From Verrucomicrobiia bacterium (GTDB lineage Bacteria; Verrucomicrobiota; Verrucomicrobiia; Limisphaerales; JADLHS01), in the NCBI GenBank assembly GCA_011525685.1, contig WYBW01000115.1, positions 1 through 32,529 of the forward strand: a DNA stretch of 32,529 bases, given 5' to 3'. The first letter of the stretch is position 1; each line of letters starts with the position of its first letter. The notes beneath the pieces are model-generated. The model was not told where the DNA came from and did not search any database. It worked only from the letters and a program-made list of their open reading frames with translations. A program made the position numbers and the translations under genes. Below, one piece after another: positions 1 through 8,431 of this stretch.

Positions 1-1
1 C

Positions 2-142
2 CAGCGCATGCGGCTGGACACGCTTGCCTCAATGCAGCCGGCCATCGCGCTTTACGAATCGCTTGGATTCAAGCGCCTCGCGCCCTATTGCCACAATCCG
101 ATGGCCGACGCCGTGTTCATGGAGTTGAAGCTGGTTTCAAAA
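2..142 (+). CDS. GNAT-family N-acetyltransferase, C-terminal fragment (continues left of window)
   Basis: The first 47 codons read as the end of a GNAT acetyltransferase, an enzyme that moves an acetyl group from acetyl-CoA to an amine. The visible part has the family's last helix and strand: an LDTL strand, then [12 protein letters not shown], then a closing strand ending FMELKL. The N-terminal acetyl-CoA-binding part lies outside the window. The frame is open at the left edge, so the ATG at position 8 is internal and not a start. In normal members the protein ends right after MELxL. Here there is no stop and the frame runs into the phosphoribosyltransferase. Substrate unknown. Confidence 0.75.
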
Positions 143-184
143 ATGTCTCGGCAGGAACAGTCACCGAGGATTACGCTCCCGGCG

Positions 185-1033
185 ATGCGCAACCTCGCCT
201 CCACCCGGCTCGCCAGTGCCCGCACGCCCGTGCCACCGGGCTGGCGACGGGAGGTCGAGCGCATTCTCATCACGGAACGCATGCTCGCGCGGCGCGTCGG
301 CGAATTGTCCGAGGGCATCGAACGCGACTTCCGCGGCCGGGAAATGGTCGTGGTTTCGCTGCTCAACGGGACGGTGATGTTTCTGGCGGACCTGATCCGC
401 CACCTCTCGCTGCCCTTGCGCCTGGATTTCATCGGCGTGTCCAGCTACGGCGCGGGCACGGAATCCGGCGATTTGGTGTTCACGAAGGAGCTGCGCCTGG
501 ACGTGCGCGGCCGCGATGTGCTGTTGGTGGACGACATCCTGGACACGGGTCGAACCATGAGTCGCGTCCTGTCGAAGTTGCGTCCCCTCAAACCGCGCCG
601 CCTCAAGACCTGCGTGCTGCTCGACAAACCGTCGCGCCGTGTCGAAGTCGTGAAGGCGGACTACGTCGGGTTTGTGATTCCGGACGTGTTCGTGGTGGGT
701 TACGGACTGGATTTCGCCGAGCGTTATCGCAACCTGCCCTTCGTCGGCGTGCTGCATCGGCATTTGTACGAAGAGGCGCTGAAACGCGCCAAGGCAGCGG
801 CGTCCGCCGGCGTTGAGGCACGCCGGCGCGCCCCGGACCCGGTGCGATTGGAAGTGTCGCCCAGTTGGGGTGGTGGCAGTGCTCGCGCCGCGAGCACTCC
901 GCCCGCGCGGAGCGGGCGGAACGTCGCGGTGAAAGATGGCGCCGCCGCACGCGGCGCCAGGCCTCGCAGGGCGAGCCGTTCCACCCCACAGACTGCCACT
1001 CTCCATCGCACCGCCCCGGACCGGACTCATTGA
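185..1033 (+). CDS. hpt: Hypoxanthine(-guanine) phosphoribosyltransferase, joined in frame to an upstream GNAT end, with a repeat-derived tail
   Basis: This is a purine-salvage enzyme that converts hypoxanthine or guanine plus PRPP to IMP or GMP. The family core is clear: VERILITE near the N-terminus, [15 protein letters not shown], the SSYGAGT flexible loop, the PRPP loop [13 protein letters not shown] (nucleotides about 518-556), and the closing [16 protein letters not shown] place the start at the ATG at 185, with 143 as an alternative, because the core begins about 23 codons later. The frame is open back to the GNAT region, so a bifunctional protein is possible. The family core ends near nucleotide 760. 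The last 80 or so codons are low-complexity and cover a cluster of DNA hairpins, so they are probably read-through of a repeat. Stop is 6 bases before moaD. Confidence 0.9.
   Translation: MRNLASTRLASARTPVPPGWRREVERILITERMLARRVGELSEGIERDFRGREMVVVSLLNGTVMFLADLIRHLSLPLRLDFIGVSSYGAGTESGDLVFTKELRLDVRGRDVLLVDDILDTGRTMSRVLSKLRPLKPRRLKTCVLLDKPSRRVEVVKADYVGFVIPDVFVVGYGLDFAERYRNLPFVGVLHRHLYEEALKRAKAAASAGVEARRRAPDPVRLEVSPSWGGGSARAASTPPARSGRNVAVKDGAAARGARPRRASRSTPQTATLHRTAPDRTH
878..977. repeat. Cluster of four consecutive hairpins (REP-like element) inside the hpt 3' end
   Basis: Four inverted repeats follow each other. Stem 1 is 878-886/890-898 (AGTGCTCGC, loop GCC). Stem 2 is 899-906/912-919 (CCGCCCGC, loop of 5). 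Stem 3 is 937-945/951-959 (TGGCGCCGC, loop of 5). Stem 4 is weaker: 963-967/971-975 (CTCGC). An outer pair GTGGCAGT (873-880) / ACTGCCAC (992-999) brackets the cluster. Stems 1-3 are perfect. No T-run follows, so it does not look like a rho-independent terminator. It is translated in the hpt frame. Confidence 0.75.
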
Positions 1034-1039
1034 CTCATC

Positions 1040-1285
1040 ATGCGCGTCAAGGTTCTCTTCCACTCCTATTTCAAAGACCTGACCGGTTGCGCGGAAACGA
1101 CGGAAACGCTGGCCGAGGGGGTCACGCTCGGGGCGTTGCACGAGAAGCTCGCGGCGCAATTCCCCAAACTCGGCGCCATGAAGAAATCCACCCTGCTGGC
1201 GGTGGGCGTGGATTACCAGCCGAGGGAGCATGTCTTGAAAGACGGCGATGAAGTGTCGCTGTTCCCGCCGGTGCAGGGAGGATGA
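1040..1285 (+). CDS. moaD: Molybdopterin synthase sulfur-carrier subunit MoaD
   Basis: MoaD is a small ubiquitin-like sulfur carrier of molybdenum cofactor synthesis. Its C-terminal glycine is adenylated and thiocarboxylated, then donates sulfur to precursor Z inside the MoaD-MoaE complex. The 81-residue length is normal for the family. The protein starts MRVKVLFHSYF, has the DGDEVSLFPPV segment, and ends in the required Gly-Gly. It lies 6 bases after hpt and 72 bases before its partner moaE, so the pair is probably one transcript. No other cofactor genes (moaA, moaC, moeA) are in the window. Confidence 0.93.
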   Translation: MRVKVLFHSYFKDLTGCAETTETLAEGVTLGALHEKLAAQFPKLGAMKKSTLLAVGVDYQPREHVLKDGDEVSLFPPVQGG

Positions 1286-1357
1286 AGCAATCTATGATCT
1301 AAGATTCGCGATCTGCGATTTGCGCGCTTCCCGATCACGTCTCACGTCTCACGATCC

Positions 1358-1762
1358 ATGATTCGCCAGCTCATCATCACTCACGACCCGATTGACGAAA
1401 CGGCTTTGCTTGCCGACCGTAAAATGTCCGCCGGCATGGGCGCGGTGGTTTATTTCCTCGGCGTGGTGCGTGGTGAGGAGGATGGCCAAGCCATTACTGC
1501 CATTGAATACGAGGCGTTTCAGAAAATGGCGGAGCACCAGTTCAATCTGCTGTTCGAGGCCATGGCCAAACGCTGGCCGATTGAGTCGGTGCGCCTGGTT
1601 CACCGCATCGGCGTGGTGAAAGTCAACGAGCCGTCACTGTGGGTGGAAATCGTCGCGCCGCATCGCGGCGAGGCGTTCGCCGCGTGCCAGTGGTTGATTG
1701 ACGAGATGAAACGCGTCGTGCCGATCTGGAAGCGGCCGGTGGCGAGCACAGCCGTCGGCTGA
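1358..1762 (+). CDS. moaE: Molybdopterin synthase catalytic subunit MoaE
   Basis: MoaE is the large subunit of molybdopterin synthase, which converts cyclic pyranopterin monophosphate to molybdopterin with sulfur from MoaD. Family features seen are GAVVYFLGVVRGE near residue 30, IEYEAFQKMAE, VRLVHRIGVVKV and the EAFAACQWLIDEMK helix followed by PIWKR, where the catalytic lysine lies. At 134 residues it is shorter than the usual 140-150: it stops soon after the WKR motif and lacks most of the usual C-terminal segment. The 72-base gap to moaD holds short direct repeats (GATCT/GATTTGCG words and twice CACGTCT) but no clear promoter. Confidence 0.92.
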   Translation: MIRQLIITHDPIDETALLADRKMSAGMGAVVYFLGVVRGEEDGQAITAIEYEAFQKMAEHQFNLLFEAMAKRWPIESVRLVHRIGVVKVNEPSLWVEIVAPHRGEAFAACQWLIDEMKRVVPIWKRPVASTAVG

Positions 1763-1818
1763 CGGGCGCGAAACCTGAACGCTCGACTCCCACCGCCCGC
1801 CGGGCTACCGTTCGCGCC

Positions 1819-3075
1819 ATGCATCTCAAGCTGATCGCCCTGCTGGGCTTGGTGACGTTCATCGGACTGGCTTGGGCGATTTCTTCGCAGCGCAGATTGT
1901 TTCCCTGGCGCACGGTGCTGTGGGGGCTTGGACTTCAGTTCGTCTTCGCCATCCTGATTCTCAAGACCGCGCCGGGCCGGATGATCTTCGATTTCACCGG
2001 GTCGGCGATTCGCAAGCTGGCGGATTTTGCCACGGAGGGCAACCGGTTCGTCTTTGGCCCGCTGGCCAACGGCGAGGTCCTGGGCGCGGCCTTTGGTCCT
2101 CAGAACGCGCTGGTGCTCGGCATTCTGATCATGGGCACGATCATCGTGGTGGCGATGCTCTCCTCCGTGTTCTACCACTGGGGCGTGCTGCAAAAAGTCG
2201 TTCACGCGATGGCGTGGGTGATGCGCAAGGCGATGCGCACCAGCGGCGCGGAAACCTTGTCCGCCGCCGGCAACGTGTTCATGGGCCAGACCGAAGCCCC
2301 GCTGCTCATCAAGCCCTACATCCCGCGCATGACGCGAAGCGAGTTGCTCTGCATGATGACGGGCGGCATGGCGACCATTGCCGGGGGCGTGGCGGCGGTC
2401 TATGCCACCTTCGGCGCGCAGGCGGGTCATCCGGAAGTCGCCGGCCATCTGCTGACCGCTTCGGTTCTCAACGCCCCGGCCGCGTTGCTCGTGTCAAAAA
2501 TTCTGCTGCCGGAAACCGAGGTCAGCGAAACTGCTGGCGGCGAAGTGAAAGACCCGCCGCGCACCACGGTGAACAGCGTGGATGCCCTTTGTCGCGGCGC
2601 GGGCGACGGCATGATGCTTTCGATCAACGTCATCGCCATGTTGATTGCCTTCATCGCGCTGGTCGCGCTGGTGAATTTTCTGCTTACCTGGCCACAACAG
2701 CAGCTTGGCGTTGAAACGCCAGTGACGCTGCAGGTGATTCTCGGCTGGCTCAATGCGCCGTTCGCGTGGCTGATGGGTGTGCCGGCGCGGGATTGCGCGA
2801 CCATCGGCGGTGTGCTGGGCGAGCGCATCGTGTTGAGCGAGTTCATCGGTTACACCTCGTTGAACAAGGTTTCGGTGGACATCCGGAGCTACACGATTGC
2901 GACTTATGCGCTGTGCGGCTTTGCCAACGTGGCCAGCATCGCGATTCAAGTCGGCGGCATCGGCTCGCTCGCACCCGAACGCCGCGGCGACATGGCCCGG
3001 CTGGGTGTGCGAGCCATGATTGGTGGATTGCTGGCGACATATCTGACGGCGACGATTGCGGGGATTCTCCTTTGA
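1819..3075 (+). CDS. nupC: Concentrative nucleoside transporter, CNT/NupC family
   Basis: Inner-membrane protein that imports nucleosides with a proton or sodium gradient. At 418 residues it matches the family length. Visible features are an N-terminal hydrophobic pair of helices, the gate-like segment around GAFGPQNALVLGI (near residue 95), the substrate-binding GQTEAPLLIKPY (near 157), MTGGMATIAGGVAAVYA, and the C-terminal EFIGYTSLN and CGFANVASIAIQVGGIG motifs that line the binding site. The start ATG gives a normal N-terminus. With hpt two genes upstream it fits purine or nucleoside salvage, but the moa pair sits between them. Specific substrates and the coupling ion cannot be read from sequence. 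Confidence 0.9.
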   Translation: MHLKLIALLGLVTFIGLAWAISSQRRLFPWRTVLWGLGLQFVFAILILKTAPGRMIFDFTGSAIRKLADFATEGNRFVFGPLANGEVLGAAFGPQNALVLGILIMGTIIVVAMLSSVFYHWGVLQKVVHAMAWVMRKAMRTSGAETLSAAGNVFMGQTEAPLLIKPYIPRMTRSELLCMMTGGMATIAGGVAAVYATFGAQAGHPEVAGHLLTASVLNAPAALLVSKILLPETEVSETAGGEVKDPPRTTVNSVDALCRGAGDGMMLSINVIAMLIAFIALVALVNFLLTWPQQQLGVETPVTLQVILGWLNAPFAWLMGVPARDCATIGGVLGERIVLSEFIGYTSLNKVSVDIRSYTIATYALCGFANVASIAIQVGGIGSLAPERRGDMARLGVRAMIGGLLATYLTATIAGILL

Positions 3076-3111
3076 GGATGTGTGGCGGGAGATTTGAGAT
3101 TCAATGCTCCC

Positions 3112-3492
3112 ATGGCGGAAGCGGGTCAAGACATCGGCTCGAAAGGCTCATCCGGCTGGTTGTTGGTCTTCCTGTTTGCGGTTCCCTTGCTCTACGTGTT
3201 GAGCATCGGCCCGGCGGTGGCTTTGATCATCCGCGCGCAAGACCAGCGGATCGTGCGCGTCTTTGAGCGAATCTACGCGCCGGTGATCTGGCTGCACGAT
3301 CACACCCTCCTGAAAGAACCGCTGGAGGCTTACGTGGAGTCGTGGGGGGATGAAGTGAAAGACGATAACTCACGGATTCCGCGGGAGGCCAAGGGATGCG
3401 AACCACCTGTCGCGCTTCGCCCCTCAAGCCGCGCAAAAAGCTTGCTTTTGGGTCGCGGTAACGCAACATCACCCTGCTTGTCCGTTCGCTGA
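3112..3492 (+). CDS. Small single-span membrane protein, function unknown
   Basis: A 126-residue protein starting at the ATG at 3112; an in-frame GTG at 3082 is the alternative. One clear transmembrane helix lies at about residues 15-41 (WLLVFLFAVPLLYVLSIGPAVALII). It is followed by a conserved-looking amphipathic stretch with FERIYAPVIWLHDHTLLKEPLEAYVESWG. Similar short proteins with this YAPxxWLxxxTxLxxPL pattern are known to me from planctomycetes and verrucomicrobia as hypothetical proteins. The last 40 or so residues are polar and look unconserved, perhaps read-through of intergenic DNA after a lost stop. It follows nupC by 36 bases and may share its transcript. Confidence 0.65.
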   Translation: MAEAGQDIGSKGSSGWLLVFLFAVPLLYVLSIGPAVALIIRAQDQRIVRVFERIYAPVIWLHDHTLLKEPLEAYVESWGDEVKDDNSRIPREAKGCEPPVALRPSSRAKSLLLGRGNATSPCLSVR

Positions 3493-3595
3493 GTGGTGAC
3501 AGGTGAGCATTCGGGTGGCCAGAGTGCTACTGCAAAGACCGGAGGGTCGGGCTGCCAACCAACGGCCAAACAAGTCGGCGAACTGTCAGACGCTT

Positions 3596-5692
3596 ATGAA
3601 CAACGCAAACCAGAACCCATCACGAACATTCCCGCTGCACACCACCGAACCCCGGCCACTCCGCCCGAAACGGCAGGGCGCTTCAGATCGCGGTCCTGGG
3701 TGGAAATCATGGCTCGCCGGACTGACGACCGCCGGTTTGCTGCTGGCAGTCGCCCCGGTGCATGCTCAGACCTACCTGATTGACTTCGGCGGGCCGAACG
3801 CGACCACCCGCGGGCCGGCTCCGGATGATCCCGTGAATTACTGGAACAACGTGGACCAAAACCTTGGCGGGACCTCGAACGGCGTGCTGGCAGGCCTCGT
3901 GTCGTCGCTCAACGTGACCAGCTCCATCAACCTGGTGATGATCAGCCGGTTCAACGGCAACAATGAAAACGGTACTCAGTCTGCCACCGTTTATCCCGTG
4001 GACGCCACGCGCGATTCGCTGTACGGCAACACCGAAAGCTTCAACAACCTGACCAACATCTTTCCCAGTTTCAAACTGACCGGCTTGGATGCCGCCACCA
4101 CCTACTCGTTCACCTTTTACGCCTCGCGCACCGGGGTGGGCGACAATCGCGAAACCGGTTACACGGTCACCGGCGGAAACTCCGGTTTCGGCGCCCTCGA
4201 CCCGGCAAACAACATTGATGCCACCGTCACCGTGGCCGACATCACGCCTGACGGCGCGGGGGAAATCCGGATTGACCTGGCGCCGACCGCCAACAACAAC
4301 AACGCAAATCACTTTACCTACCTGGGCGTCCTCCAGGTGGACGCCGTGCCGCCTCAAACACCGCTGGTATTCACCAAGCAGCCCGTCAGCCAGAAGGTCG
4401 TGCAGCTCAAACCGGTCACTTTCACCTGCGAAGTCAGCGGTTCGCCGCCCTACTTCGTCCAGTGGTACGAAAACGGCAGTGCCCTCCCGAACGCAAACAC
4501 CTTCAGCTACACCATTCCTTCGGTGGAGCTGTTCATGGACGGTTTCCAGTACTCCGTGACGGTGAGCAATCTGGCCTTCGGAGTGGCCAGCACCAATGCC
4601 GTGCTCACGGTGTTGAACGACACCAACCCGCCCACGGTGCTCCGGGCCGCCAGCTACGACGGCAGCACGATTCAAATCACGTTTGACGAGGCCATGGACC
4701 CCGCCAGCGCCGGCCAATCGCTCAACTACGTGGTGAACAGCGGGGCGGTGGATACCTGGGCCGCGCTGCCTTCCGCGGATGGCTTGAGCGTGCTTTTGTA
4801 CATCTCGGTGACGCTGACCGAACGGTTTACTGTGGTCATCAACAACGTGCAGGATGCCGCCGGCAATCCCATCGCCGCCAATACCACCATCTCGGGAGAC
4901 GTGATCGGCATTGAGGATCAGGATGTCCTGATTGATTTCGGCGGCAACAACCAGACGCAATTCGGTCCCGCGCCGGACGATCCGCTGAACCATTGGAACA
5001 ATGTCACCGGAGCCACCGGTTTGTCTGATACCGGCGAACTGTTCAATCTGGTTTCGGTTTACAACACGGCGTCGCCCATCGGCCTGGCGATGATCCGGCG
5101 CTTCAACGGCGTCAACGAAAACGGCACCCTCATTTCGACCGTGTTCCCGTCACAGGCCACGCGGGATTCGATGTTTGGCAATACCGAGTTCTTCGGCGCG
5201 GGCAGCAACTTCTTCCCCAGTTTCAAGCTCACCGGTTTGAATCATCTCCGACGATACAACCTCATGTTCTATGCCTCACGCACCAGCGTGGGCGACAATC
5301 GGGAGACCGGCTACACGGTGGAGGGTGCGAACACAGGCTTCACGGCGCTGAACGCCGCCAACAACATCAACAACACCGCAACGGTCGAGGGCATCTCCCC
5401 CACGGCATCGGGTGAGATCACCGTCAGCATTGCGCCCACGGCCAATAACAACAACGCCAATCACTTCACGTATCTGGGAGCAATGAAGTTGTCGCCCTAC
5501 GCGCCTCCGTTGCAGTTCCAGCCCCCGGTGATAGCCAACGGAAAAATCCGGCTGGAATGGACGGGCGCGGGCATTTTGCAGCGCGCTACTTCGGCCACCG
5601 GCCCGTGGAGTGCCGTCGAACCGCTACCGACCTCTCCTTATGAGGAGGACCTCGTTCCGGGTGAAAGCCGGTTTTACCGGCTTCAGCGATAA
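3596..5692 (+). CDS. Secreted multidomain protein: two DFG/NNNN modules with Ig-like and SbsA-like domains
   Basis: Exported protein of 698 residues from the ATG at 3596. A long basic N-region precedes a hydrophobic core (LAGLTTAGLLLAVAP) and a likely cleavage after VHA, about residue 57. Domains in order: module A (about 60-250); an Ig-like domain (about 256-340, with the typical QWYENG and VSNLAFGVASTNAVL); an SbsA-like Ig domain (about 343-438, FDEAMDPASA...VQDAAGNP); module B (about 443-632); and a C-terminal domain (about 633-698) with GPWSAVEPLPTSPYEEDLVPG ahead of SRFYRL. Modules A and B share LIDFG, W-NN, RFNG-N-NGT, DNRETGYTV and PTANNNNANHFTYLG. No catalytic site was recognised, so adhesion or carbohydrate binding is only a guess. 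The next gene is a paralogue, 60 bases downstream. Confidence 0.85.
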   Translation: MNNANQNPSRTFPLHTTEPRPLRPKRQGASDRGPGWKSWLAGLTTAGLLLAVAPVHAQTYLIDFGGPNATTRGPAPDDPVNYWNNVDQNLGGTSNGVLAGLVSSLNVTSSINLVMISRFNGNNENGTQSATVYPVDATRDSLYGNTESFNNLTNIFPSFKLTGLDAATTYSFTFYASRTGVGDNRETGYTVTGGNSGFGALDPANNIDATVTVADITPDGAGEIRIDLAPTANNNNANHFTYLGVLQVDAVPPQTPLVFTKQPVSQKVVQLKPVTFTCEVSGSPPYFVQWYENGSALPNANTFSYTIPSVELFMDGFQYSVTVSNLAFGVASTNAVLTVLNDTNPPTVLRAASYDGSTIQITFDEAMDPASAGQSLNYVVNSGAVDTWAALPSADGLSVLLYISVTLTERFTVVINNVQDAAGNPIAANTTISGDVIGIEDQDVLIDFGGNNQTQFGPAPDDPLNHWNNVTGATGLSDTGELFNLVSVYNTASPIGLAMIRRFNGVNENGTLISTVFPSQATRDSMFGNTEFFGAGSNFFPSFKLTGLNHLRRYNLMFYASRTSVGDNRETGYTVEGANTGFTALNAANNINNTATVEGISPTASGEITVSIAPTANNNNANHFTYLGAMKLSPYAPPLQFQPPVIANGKIRLEWTGAGILQRATSATGPWSAVEPLPTSPYEEDLVPGESRFYRLQR

Positions 5693-5752
5693 GTGGCGCG
5701 GGAATTAGCGGGCTGGAACGAAACGTTCGCGGTTGTCGGGCGACCCGCAGCC

Positions 5753-8347
5753 ATGAGTCCACAGAACAGCATGATGCTTTTCTTTTGCAGATGCAGGAGC
5801 CTGGGCCTGCGCCGTCCGGGGTTCAGTCGGCTACCGCTTCAATTCGTCGGGAATCGGCTCCTGCACCGATGGAGGCTGGGTGTCCTTTTGCTGCTCACGC
5901 CGTTCGCCCTCCACGCCCAACACCGCGTTCTGTTCATCGGCAACAGCTTCACCATCGGTGACGGCGGCGGTGGCGTGCCCGGCATCTTTGACCGCTTGGC
6001 CCAGGCGGGTGGCCATGCCAATCCCAACACCGTGATGCGGGCGGTGGGTGGGCAGGATTATCAGTTCCACAGCCAGGATGCCACCACGCTGGCCACGATC
6101 GCGTCGCAACCCTGGACGCATGTGGTGCTGCAAAACTACAGCACCGAACCCACGCACCTGGCCGGCGGCAGCGTGACCGATCACTACACCTACGGCACGG
6201 CCCTCTACGAAAAGGTGATCCAGAACAACCCGCTGACCCAGGTCATCCTGTTTGAGACATGGTCCCGCGCGGCGGCGCACCCGCTGATCACCGGGGTTTC
6301 GAGTCCCGGCAGTTTTGCGAGCACGGCCGAGTTTCAGACCGAACTGCGCACCAACTACCACGGCCTGGCCGATTTTCTAACCGCAACGCATCCAACCAAC
6401 CTTCCCGTGATCGTCGCGCCGGTGGGGACGGCCTGGGAAAACGCGGGTGGACTTCGCGAAGTTTCAGATCCGCTGTTTGTTCCGCTGCACGGCAGCGACG
6501 ATTACCACGGCAACAACAACGGTTATTACCTGGCCGCCTGCGTCTTCTACAGCGTGATTTACGGCGCGAGTCCGCACGGTCTCTCCACGAACGCGCTGAT
6601 CACCAGTTTGAATCTCGGCTTCACCGTCTCGCCCACGATGCTGGAGGATTTTGCGTGGGCCACCGTGTCCGGTTCGAGCCAGATCGGATTGCAGTCGTTC
6701 CTGTTCGACTTCGGCTCCGGCGGCTCGCCCACCACCAACGGCCCGTCGCCGGGTGATCCACTGAACCACTGGAACAACGTCACCGAAGCGGTCGGCGCTT
6801 CCGCCTCGGGGCAACTCCCGAACCTTGTCACGACGGGCAACACACCCACGGACATCGGCCTGGTGATGTTGAGCCGGTTCAACGGAGCAAATCTGAACGG
6901 CACCACGACCTCGGCGCTCCTCCCGGCCAGCGCCACCAGTGATTCCCTGTTTGGCAACACGGAGTCGTTCAACAACCTCAGCAACATCTTTCCCAGCTTC
7001 AAGCTCACGAACTTGAACCCGCTGCGAACCTACAGCTTCACGTTCTACGCCTCGCGCCTGGGGGTCGCTGACAACCGCGAAACCCGCTACACCGTCACCG
7101 GCCAGAATTCGGGTCACGCGACGCTCGACGCCGTGAACAATACGGATGCGACGGTGATGACCCCGGCCATTACTCCCGACGCCGCCGGCGAAATCACCAT
7201 CAGCCTGTCCCCCACGGCGAACAACAACAACAGCTTCCACTTCACCTATCTCGGCGCGATGCGCATGGATGCCGTACCGGAGCAGGAACCAATTGTGTTC
7301 ACTCAACATCCCGTTGACCAGACGGTGATGGCGGGCTTGCCGGCCATGTTCACCGCCGCGGTGCAAGGCACGCCGCCTTATTTCATCCAGTGGTTTAGTA
7401 ATGGTGTGGCGATCCCCAACGCGAACCAGTTCGCCCACACCATTCCGGCAGTGACCACAAACATGGACGGAGCGGTGTTTTCGGTCAGCGTGAGCAATCT
7501 TGCCTACTCGGCCACCAGCAGTAATGCCCTCCTGCACGTCACTCCGGCCACGCTGAATCCGGCGGCCAAGGCGTTGTTCTTCGATTTCGGCGGCCCGACC
7601 ACCACCGGCTTTGGTCCGTCACCCAATGATCCCTTGAATTTCTGGAACAACGTCACCACCGCCGTCGGCAGTTCCTCGTCGGGTTGGCTGACCAACCTCG
7701 TCACCGCGGCCAATGCGCCCACCACGGTCGGCCTCGTCATGCTCAGCCGGTTCAACGGCGCGAACGAGAATGGCACCTTGAACCCCCTTTTCCTGCCGCC
7801 CAATGCCACGCGCGACTCGCTCTTCGGCAACACCGAAGCCTTCAGCGGTCTGGCCAACGTTTTCCCCAGCTTCAAGCTCACCGGGCTGGACTCCGCGGCG
7901 AAGTACAACCTCACCTTTTACGCCTCACGTCTGAGCGCGGGCGACAATCGCGAAACCGGTTACACGGTTCAAGGGGCCAATGGCGGCTTTGCCGCCCTCA
8001 ATCCTGCGGACAACGTCACCAACTCGGCCATGGTCGTGGGCATCATGCCCACCGCCGCGCGGGAAATCACCGTCAGTATCGCCCCTACCGCGAACAACAA
8101 CAACCAGTACCACTTCACCTACCTGGGTGTGTTGCGGGTGGATGCCGTGCTGCCGCCTTCGGAACTGAAGCCGCCGGTGTTTGCCGATGGACGGATTGCT
8201 TTGGACTGGACCGGCAACGGCAACCTGGAGTGGTCCATTTCGCTTTCCGGCCCTTGGACACCCATCACTCCGCCGCCGACTCCGCCTTACTCGGAGGAAA
8301 TCCTGCCCGGACAGTCGCGGTATTTCCGACTCCTGGCCAATCCGTGA
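5753..8347 (+). CDS. Secreted SGNH/GDSL-type hydrolase fused to two DFG/NNNN modules
   Basis: The 864-residue protein starts at the ATG at 5753 with a long basic N-region, a hydrophobic core (RLGVLLLLTPFAL) and a likely cleavage after LHA near residue 55. Residues about 57-310 form an SGNH hydrolase: block I FIGNSFTIGDG with the nucleophilic serine near residue 65, a central GGQDYQFH, and HGSDDYHGN near 247-254, where Asp249 and His252 fit the DxxH pair. Such enzymes remove acyl groups, often from sugars. Then follow module C (from nucleotide 6698), an Ig-like domain (about 7279-7545), module D (about 7570-8148) and the same C-terminal domain as the neighbour (SGPWTP...PPYSEEILPGQSRYFRL). The layout points to a surface or secreted esterase. 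The substrate is unknown. Confidence 0.85.
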   Translation: MSPQNSMMLFFCRCRSLGLRRPGFSRLPLQFVGNRLLHRWRLGVLLLLTPFALHAQHRVLFIGNSFTIGDGGGGVPGIFDRLAQAGGHANPNTVMRAVGGQDYQFHSQDATTLATIASQPWTHVVLQNYSTEPTHLAGGSVTDHYTYGTALYEKVIQNNPLTQVILFETWSRAAAHPLITGVSSPGSFASTAEFQTELRTNYHGLADFLTATHPTNLPVIVAPVGTAWENAGGLREVSDPLFVPLHGSDDYHGNNNGYYLAACVFYSVIYGASPHGLSTNALITSLNLGFTVSPTMLEDFAWATVSGSSQIGLQSFLFDFGSGGSPTTNGPSPGDPLNHWNNVTEAVGASASGQLPNLVTTGNTPTDIGLVMLSRFNGANLNGTTTSALLPASATSDSLFGNTESFNNLSNIFPSFKLTNLNPLRTYSFTFYASRLGVADNRETRYTVTGQNSGHATLDAVNNTDATVMTPAITPDAAGEITISLSPTANNNNSFHFTYLGAMRMDAVPEQEPIVFTQHPVDQTVMAGLPAMFTAAVQGTPPYFIQWFSNGVAIPNANQFAHTIPAVTTNMDGAVFSVSVSNLAYSATSSNALLHVTPATLNPAAKALFFDFGGPTTTGFGPSPNDPLNFWNNVTTAVGSSSSGWLTNLVTAANAPTTVGLVMLSRFNGANENGTLNPLFLPPNATRDSLFGNTEAFSGLANVFPSFKLTGLDSAAKYNLTFYASRLSAGDNRETGYTVQGANGGFAALNPADNVTNSAMVVGIMPTAAREITVSIAPTANNNNQYHFTYLGVLRVDAVLPPSELKPPVFADGRIALDWTGNGNLEWSISLSGPWTPITPPPTPPYSEEILPGQSRYFRLLANP

Positions 8348-8431
8348 TGCCTGCGGCAGCCACGACGGCAACCCTGCGTCCGGGTGTTCCCGATTCTTGC
8401 CTCACCCCGCGGTGACGCCTACGATGACTCC

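Noticed and set aside
3707..4993. Long open frame on the minus strand (428 codons) opposite the module protein
   Set aside because: It mirrors the plus-strand gene, has no recognisable domain, and its residues follow the complement of the Asn/Gly-rich repeats. The plus strand has a signal peptide and clear domains.
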